Positions 58,764-64,000 of a DNA stretch of 64,000 nt are shown here, piece by piece. The notes below the pieces were generated by a model. It had not been told where the DNA came from and ran no database searches. It saw only the letters and a program-made list of their open reading frames with translations. The position numbers were made by a program, and so were the translations under genes. Numbering within the stretch: position 1 is the first letter of the stretch; each line of letters opens with the position of its first letter. Origin of the DNA: an uncultured Alistipes sp. (GTDB lineage Bacteria > Bacteroidota > Bacteroidia > Bacteroidales > Rikenellaceae); NCBI GenBank assembly GCA_944326855.1, contig CALVFO010000003.1, forward strand, positions 24,592 to 88,591, read 5' to 3'.

Positions 58764-60293
58764 CTAATGTTTGAAATGTCTTAATCCGGTAAATACCATG
58801 GCTACATCATGTTCGTTGCAGTAGTCGATGCTTTCCTGATCACGCACCGAACCGCCCGGTTGAATTACGGCTTCAACGCCTGCTTCGTGAGCAATCTGTA
58901 CGCAGTCGGAGAAGGGGAAGAAGGCATCCGAAGCCATCACCGCGCCGTGCAGATCGAAGCCGAACGACTGCGCTTTGGCAATGGCCTGCTTGAGGGCATC
59001 CACCCGAGAGGTCTGCCCCACCCCGCTGGCCAGCAACATGCCATTCTTGGCCAGTACGATGGCGTTACTTTTCGAGTTTTTCACAATCTTGTTGGCGAAA
59101 ATCAGGTCGGCCAGCTGTTCTTCCGTAACCTGACGGTTCGTCACGCCTTTGACTTCGCTGTCACGACCACCCACCTTGAGGTCTCTGTCCTGAACGGCCA
59201 CCCCGTTCAACATCGAACGATATTGCACCGGACAACGACTGGTATCTTTGAGCTTCAGGATGATGCGATTCTTCTTGATTTCGAGGATCTCCAACGCTTC
59301 GGGGCTGTAATCCGGAGCCATAATCACTTCGAAGAATATCTTATTGATTTCAGCAGCCGTAGCGGCATCGATTGCGCGATTGCAGATCAAAACCCCGCCG
59401 AAAGCCGAAACCGGATCTCCGGCCAAGGCATCCTTCCAGGCATCAAATACCGTAGCCCGAGAAGCCAACCCACAGGCATTGTTATGTTTGAGAATCGCAA
59501 AGGTCGGTTCGCTGAATTCGTCGATCAGATTGAGTGCAGCGTCGATATCCAACATGTTGTTGTAGGAGATCTCCTTGCCGTGCAGTTTATCGAACATACG
59601 GTCCAGATCGCCGTAGAAGGTCGCTTTCTGATGGGGATTTTCGCCGTAACGCAATACCACACCCCGATCGTAACTCCGTTTGAAGGCAGGAATTCCTTCC
59701 TGACGATTGAAGTAGTTGAAAATGGCCGTATCGTAGTGCGAACTTACCTGGAAAGCGTAGGCCGCAAAACGACGACGCTGTTCGAAAGTCGTTGCACTGT
59801 GTTGCGAGGTGATGATTTCCAGCAGTTCGGCATAATGATCCACCGAAGGAACGATCAAAACATCCTTATGGTTTTTAGCGGCAGCCCGAATCAGGGAAAT
59901 TCCGCCGATGTCGATTTTTTCGATAATAGCCTGTTCGTCGGCCCCCGAAGCAACCGTCTGTTCGAAAGGATACAGATCCACGATAACCAGATCGATTTCG
60001 GGAATTTCGTATTGAGCCATCTGCTCGCCGTCCTGCGGATTGTCCCGACGGGCCAGAATCCCGCCGAAAACTTTGGGATGCAAAGTCTTCACCCGACCTC
60101 CCAGAATGGAAGGATAGCCGGTCAGGCTTTCCACCGAGGTGGCTTTCAGCCCCAAACTTTCGATAAAAGAGAGGGTTCCACCCGTCGAATATAATTTAAC
60201 TCCGTCCGAAGAGAGCTGACGTACGATCTCTTCCAAACCGTCTTTGTAATAAACCGAAATAAGCGCGCTTTTGATTTTTTTCACGACCTGCAA
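58764..60293 (-). CDS. purH: Bifunctional AICAR transformylase / IMP cyclohydrolase
   Basis: 509 residues. The N-terminal MGS-like domain (1-about 190, SALISVYYKDGLEE and LYSTGGTLSFIE) is the IMP cyclohydrolase; the C-terminal part holds the AICAR formyltransferase, with LRYGENPHQKA, KHNNACGLA and PGGSVRDQESIDYCNE. It completes IMP synthesis. First gene of the purH-mreBCD-mrdA-rodA cluster, an arrangement seen in Bacteroidota. Confidence 0.97.
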   Translation of the reverse strand: MQVVKKIKSALISVYYKDGLEEIVRQLSSDGVKLYSTGGTLSFIESLGLKATSVESLTGYPSILGGRVKTLHPKVFGGILARRDNPQDGEQMAQYEIPEIDLVIVDLYPFEQTVASGADEQAIIEKIDIGGISLIRAAAKNHKDVLIVPSVDHYAELLEIITSQHSATTFEQRRRFAAYAFQVSSHYDTAIFNYFNRQEGIPAFKRSYDRGVVLRYGENPHQKATFYGDLDRMFDKLHGKEISYNNMLDIDAALNLIDEFSEPTFAILKHNNACGLASRATVFDAWKDALAGDPVSAFGGVLICNRAIDAATAAEINKIFFEVIMAPDYSPEALEILEIKKNRIILKLKDTSRCPVQYRSMLNGVAVQDRDLKVGGRDSEVKGVTNRQVTEEQLADLIFANKIVKNSKSNAIVLAKNGMLLASGVGQTSRVDALKQAIAKAQSFGFDLHGAVMASDAFFPFSDCVQIAHEAGVEAVIQPGGSVRDQESIDYCNEHDVAMVFTGLRHFKH

Positions 60294-60313
60294 TGTTTAA
60301 TCTATTAGACCAA

Positions 60314-60346
60314 CAAAGATAGTAAAAAAGGAAATCTCCCGATAAA
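60314..60346 (-). promoter_or_regulatory. Promoter of purH and the mre operon
   Basis: On the minus strand: TTTA (60346-60343, one mismatch), 21-nt spacer, TATCTTTG (60321-60314), 21 nt before the purH ATG. Since purH, mreB, mreC and mreD are tightly packed, it probably drives the whole operon. Confidence 0.65.
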
Positions 60347-60478
60347 TTTCATTCGTAATTTCCTGTTTTTTTGTCCGCGGAGCAAACGACCCGGCCACGG
60401 CATAAAATTTTGAGCCTTCCGAAACCGGACACCGACGGGAAATACCCGAAAAACAAAGCGAATTCTCCAAATTTTTCT

Positions 60479-60486
60479 TAGCTTTG
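60479..60486 (+). promoter_or_regulatory. -7 element of gpsA-pgi
   Basis: TAGCTTTG, 24 nt before the gpsA ATG 60511. No clear TTTG at -33. It rules out the upstream in-frame codon at 60484. Confidence 0.55.
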
Positions 60487-60510
60487 TTGATTAAATCAGA
60501 ATATTCATTT

Positions 60511-61518
60511 ATGGCTTATCGAATCGGCCAACAGTCCCGCTGCTGCGTCATCGGATATGGCAGTTGGGCTACCGCATTAGTAAAAATCACCCTGGAAAAT
60601 GAAGCCGAAGTCGGCTGGTACATCCGCAAAGAAGAAGTTCGCGAACATATACGGCAGTACAAGACCAATCCCCGTTATCTGCGCAGCGTACATTTCTATA
60701 CCCACAATCTCAAATTACCCGCCGACATCGACGAAGCGGTTTCCCAAGCCGATATCGTCATTTTAGCGGTCCCGTCGGTCTATCTGAAAATGACGCTGGA
60801 ACCGCTGACCGTCTCCCTGAAAGACAAATTCATCGTGTCGGCCATCAAAGGCATCGTTCCGGACGAATACCTCACCATCGCAGAGTATATGAACCGACAC
60901 TACGATGTTCCCTTCGAACAAATCGGAATCGTTACCGGCCCCTGCCATGCCGAAGAGGTGGCTCTGGAACGGCTTTCCTACCTGACGGTGTGCTGCAAAA
61001 GCCCGGAAAACGCCCGACTGCTAGGCGAAAAACTCAAAACCCCGTATATCAACGTCAATCCTTCCACCGATATTTACGGAGCCGAATATGCCTCGGTTCT
61101 CAAAAATATTTATGCCATCGGCGTAGGAATCGCCATCGGACTGGGATACGGCGACAACTTTCTGGCCGTACTGATCAGCAACTCGGCGATGGAAATGGCA
61201 CGTTTCATGCAACAGACCTATCCGGCCGAACGAAATACCTTCGCTTCGGCTTATCTGGGCGATCTGCTGGTCACCTCCTACAGTCAATTCAGTCGCAACC
61301 GCCGTTTCGGGCTGATGATCGGGAAAGGATACTCGGTCGCTTCGGCCCAGATCGAAATGAGCATGGTGGCCGAAGGATATTATGCCGCAGCCTGCATCCA
61401 CCAGATCAACAAACGGTTCGGAGTCCGCATGCCCATTGCCGAGGCCGTACACGCTATTTTGTACGATCAGGCTCCTCCGGCCGAAACCCTTCAAAAAGTA
61501 ACCAAAGAACTCATTTAA
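60511..61518 (+). CDS. gpsA: NAD(P)-dependent glycerol-3-phosphate dehydrogenase
   Basis: 335 residues from ATG 60511. Reduces dihydroxyacetone phosphate to sn-glycerol-3-phosphate, the backbone of phospholipids. Rossmann motif [14 protein letters not shown], the [11 protein letters not shown] and [12 protein letters not shown] segments, [11 protein letters not shown] (family GPSFAxEV, with Cys-His in place of Ser-Phe), and the helical domain with the catalytic lysine in [13 protein letters not shown]. 11 nt before pgi, so the two are one operon. Confidence 0.93.
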   Translation: MAYRIGQQSRCCVIGYGSWATALVKITLENEAEVGWYIRKEEVREHIRQYKTNPRYLRSVHFYTHNLKLPADIDEAVSQADIVILAVPSVYLKMTLEPLTVSLKDKFIVSAIKGIVPDEYLTIAEYMNRHYDVPFEQIGIVTGPCHAEEVALERLSYLTVCCKSPENARLLGEKLKTPYINVNPSTDIYGAEYASVLKNIYAIGVGIAIGLGYGDNFLAVLISNSAMEMARFMQQTYPAERNTFASAYLGDLLVTSYSQFSRNRRFGLMIGKGYSVASAQIEMSMVAEGYYAAACIHQINKRFGVRMPIAEAVHAILYDQAPPAETLQKVTKELI

Positions 61519-61529
61519 TCCATATAGAC

Positions 61530-62876
61530 ATGAATCTGATCAACGTCAATCTGGACAACATCCATCCATGGGTGAGCGCTTCCGACCTGCTCGCGATGCG
61601 CGAAGAAATGGAAGCCACCAACCGCATGTTGCATGAAGGCAACGGTCTCGGTAATGATTTTCTGGGCTGGGTCAACCTGCCGGACTCCATTACCCAAGAC
61701 TCTCTGCAAGAAATCAAAGCGTGTGCAGCCTCGCTGGCTGAACGGGCTCAAGTAATCGTCGTGATCGGTATCGGGGGTTCGTACCTGGGCGCAAAGGCCG
61801 TGCTGGAAGCCATGAACGATTCGTTCGCCGCCCTGCACAAAAAACAGACGCATCCTACCGTTCTGTTCGCCGGCCAAAACCTGAGCGAAGATTATCTGTA
61901 CGAATTGGTCGATGCCCTCAAACCGTATGACATCGCCACGATCGTCATTTCCAAATCGGGAACGACAACCGAACCGGCTGTCGCATTCCGCATCCTGAAA
62001 AAAGAGATCGAATCGCGTTACGGCAAGGCCGGAGCCTCCGAACGTATCGTGGCCGTCACCGACGCCAAACGCGGTGCCCTGCGGACACTGGCCACCCAGG
62101 AAGGATACCGTACGTTCGTCATTCCGGACAACGTGGGAGGTCGCTACTCCGTACTGACTCCGGTGGGATTGCTGCCGCTGGCCGCAGCCGGTGTCGATAT
62201 CGACGCGCTGGTGAAAGGCGCCCGGGAAATGGCTGCCGCCACACGCCCGGATGTCCCCTTCGAAAAAAACCCTGCCATGCAGTATGCCGCAGCCCGCACA
62301 GCATTGTATCGGCTCGGCAAAAAAATCGAAATTCTGGCCAGCTATGAGCCCAAGTTGCTCTATGTAGCCGAATGGTGGAAACAACTCTACGGAGAAAGCG
62401 AAGGGAAAGACGGCAAGGGACTTTTCCCGGCCAGTGTAACCCTGACCGCTGATCTGCACTCGATGGGGCAATACATTCAGCAGGGCGAACGGCTGTTGAT
62501 CGAAACGGTGGTCAGCGTCACCCGCCCGCATCATCAGCTCGCCATCGAATCGGATCCGGCCGATCTCGATGGACTGAACTATCTGGCCGGCAAGCGTATC
62601 CACGAAGTCAACCGCATGGCCGAAATGGGGACGATGCTTGCCCACGTAGACGGTGGCGTACCTAACATTCGCGTCGAAATGGCCGAATTGAACGAATACT
62701 ATTTAGGCGCCCTGCTCTATTTCTTCGAAAAGGCTTGCGGCATGAGCGGTTACGCACTCGGCGTGAATCCGTTCGACCAGCCCGGTGTGGAAGCCTACAA
62801 AAAGAACATGTTTGCCCTGTTGGGTAAACCGGGTTACGAAGCGGCCGGTGAAGCATTGCGCAAACGACTGAAATAA
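61530..62876 (+). CDS. pgi: Glucose-6-phosphate isomerase
   Basis: 448 residues from ATG 61530, the compact Bacillus-type length rather than the 550-residue enterobacterial form. Converts glucose-6-phosphate and fructose-6-phosphate. Motifs: [56 protein letters not shown] (a SIS-domain hallmark), and the C-terminal [18 protein letters not shown] with the catalytic lysine. Followed by a strong terminator. Confidence 0.97.
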   Translation: MNLINVNLDNIHPWVSASDLLAMREEMEATNRMLHEGNGLGNDFLGWVNLPDSITQDSLQEIKACAASLAERAQVIVVIGIGGSYLGAKAVLEAMNDSFAALHKKQTHPTVLFAGQNLSEDYLYELVDALKPYDIATIVISKSGTTTEPAVAFRILKKEIESRYGKAGASERIVAVTDAKRGALRTLATQEGYRTFVIPDNVGGRYSVLTPVGLLPLAAAGVDIDALVKGAREMAAATRPDVPFEKNPAMQYAAARTALYRLGKKIEILASYEPKLLYVAEWWKQLYGESEGKDGKGLFPASVTLTADLHSMGQYIQQGERLLIETVVSVTRPHHQLAIESDPADLDGLNYLAGKRIHEVNRMAEMGTMLAHVDGGVPNIRVEMAELNEYYLGALLYFFEKACGMSGYALGVNPFDQPGVEAYKKNMFALLGKPGYEAAGEALRKRLK

Positions 62877-62921
62877 AACGACGGGGATTTTTCCCCGGAT
62901 CATTTCACCCTCTTTCATCAT

Positions 62922-62957
62922 AAAGGGCATCGCTTTATGGCGATGCCCTTTATTGTT
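62922..62957 (+). terminator. Terminator of gpsA-pgi
   Basis: A 12-bp stem AAAGGGCATCGC / GCGATGCCCTTT with 6-nt loop, then ATTGTTT. Confidence 0.85.
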
Positions 62958-62991
62958 TGGGGGTAACGACGCGGCTACGAGCGTAACGACA

Positions 62992-63306
62992 TTAAGCCAT
63001 AGCTGCCGCAGCCAGCCCCAATCCGGCAAAAACGACCAGCAAAAGGATCAATCCCAGCAACGAAATCACCAGTCCTGCAATGGCAAATCCCCGCGGTGTT
63101 TTAAAAAGACCCACTACGGAGAAAATCAGGCCCAACAACCACAATATCCATCCCAGCACCGGCACCCAGCCCAAGAATAGAGCCAGAAGCGCCAACACGA
63201 AACCTGCTATTGCCAAGCCATTTGATTTTTTCTGGATTTGATTGACAATAATCGTCTGATGGGGTATTCCTGTCCCTGTCGTGTTTTGGTTTTGCTGTTC
63301 TTCCAT
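62992..63306 (-). CDS. Small DUF4190-type membrane protein
   Basis: 104 residues from ATG 63306. The first 30 residues are polar and rich in Gln, Asn and Thr; then three hydrophobic spans (about 30-50, 52-70, 75-100) in the GLAIAGFVLALLALFLGW pattern of DUF4190/CCC-motif proteins. The function of the family is unknown. Convergent with pgi and not in an operon. Confidence 0.75.
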   Translation of the reverse strand: MEEQQNQNTTGTGIPHQTIIVNQIQKKSNGLAIAGFVLALLALFLGWVPVLGWILWLLGLIFSVVGLFKTPRGFAIAGLVISLLGLILLLVVFAGLGLAAAAMA

Positions 63307-63875
63307 GATCAATACATTAAAAAAGTTATTGCAATAAAGTTGTCAACAAGGCATTTTCGTTTCAATGAAAATACAATTTTTTTGCCGGTTTTCAAAATTT
63401 CTCAAAATAAGCGAACTTTTTTCCGATTCAAATTATTTTCCGAAAAGAGGCCTGGTATCCGGCCGAAATGGATCCCTGAGCACACCGACTCTTTCCTCTT
63501 TTGAAAAGTATTGTTGAGAAGCACTGTCCGAACACGCCCTTTCCCCTCCGGTCTGGACAAGCAGATCGAAACAGGCCCCAAAATCGGACAAGAAAGCCGC
63601 TCTGCCACAACCTCGAAGGCAAAAGTTCGGAATCACAATCCCTACGCCTAAAAACAGAACAAAACCACCCAGCGACAGGAGCACTCCGCGCCTAGTCGTA
63701 AATTAAAAACCATTTTACCGGATCAAAAAGTTCAAGGCAAGAAAGGAGACGCAAGGATAAAAATGAAGAAAACAGGTACAGGAACAGATAATAAAAAGAG
63801 AGGAAGAGAGCACACACGACCCTCCTTTCGTCCATGTCCAGGGGCAACCCATAGTTGCACCCAATCAAACCATAC
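63307..63875. other. Intergenic region downstream of the rRNA operon
   Basis: About 570 bp. The first part is AT-rich next to the DUF4190 start. Between 63717 and about 63830 the plus strand is strongly purine-rich (runs such as AAGAAAGGAGA and AAGAGAGGAAGAGAG). Frames of 61-88 codons on both strands overlap each other and look like chance. No promoter or RNA recognised. Confidence 0.55.
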
Positions 63876-63908
63876 AAAAAAAGGAGCTCATCGTTTGATG
63901 AGCTCCTT
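63876..63908 (-). terminator. Terminator of the rRNA operon
   Basis: On the minus strand a 12-bp stem AAGGAGCTCATC / GATGAGCTCCTT with 4-nt loop, followed by seven T residues overlapping the stem end, directly after the 5S gene. Confidence 0.92.
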
Positions 63909-63911
63909 GAA

Positions 63912-64000
<89 letters not shown>

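Overview
The window is a chromosomal segment of a moderately GC-rich member of the Bacteroidales (Bacteroidota). The signs are a SusC-type receptor, BACON and fimbrillin lipoproteins, an OlsF/GlsAB-like acyltransferase pair, a purH-mreBCD-mrdA-rodA cluster, a TatA/TatC pair without an obvious TatB, weak Shine-Dalgarno signals, and repeated promoters of the Bacteroidota type (TTTG, 19-21 nt, TAnnTTTG). A Rikenellaceae/Alistipes-like host would fit, but genus cannot be fixed from sequence alone. I see no prophage, insertion sequence, CRISPR array or integrase.

Layout. 1-2876 (-): SusC-like receptor cut by the window edge, with a structured leader. 3570-3642: tRNA-Lys with promoter and terminator, followed by about 750 bp with only gene debris. 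4397-10033 (-): four-gene operon of fimbrillin-like lipoproteins; one carries a BACON domain and the last is fused to an M64-type metallopeptidase. 10358-14790 (+): marR-tolC-emrA-emrB-like efflux operon, autoregulated by a likely palindromic operator, with tolC broken by an in-frame TAA. 14988-26419: housekeeping and small enzymes (DUF4886, rnhA, dksA-like, ileS, a GH78-like enzyme, double GNAT, DUF2059, M48 peptidase, gcvT). 26584-31374 (-): TPR protein and plug-less receptor-like barrel. 31504-34623: rsmH diverging from a glycine/ornithine-lipid acyltransferase pair. 34722-41461 (-): lipid kinase, pepD, purC, phoH, small beta-barrel, cardiolipin synthase. 41731-49710 (+): greA, GH2, GH78, tatA, tatC. 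50075-60293 (-): Ca-ATPase and the purH-mreBCD-mrdA-rodA elongasome operon. 60511-62876 (+): gpsA-pgi. 62992-63306 (-): small DUF4190 protein. 63912-64000 (-): 3' part of a 5S rRNA, the end of an rRNA operon that continues beyond the window.

Working together. The GH2 and GH78 enzymes and the SusC receptor point to a glycan-feeding lifestyle. GlsA/GlsB-like enzymes, cardiolipin synthase, the lipid kinase and gpsA supply membrane lipids. mreBCD, PBP2 and RodA build the lateral wall.

Most unusual items: (1) the fimbrillin-M64 fusion with an HExxxH variant zinc motif in a pilus-like operon; (2) an IleRS whose HIGH motif reads GIHH, the swapped signature linked to very high mupirocin resistance; (3) the nonsense codon in an otherwise intact efflux operon; (4) terminator-like hairpins inside the greA and susC leaders; (5) near-perfect palindromes at the marR and tatA promoters.
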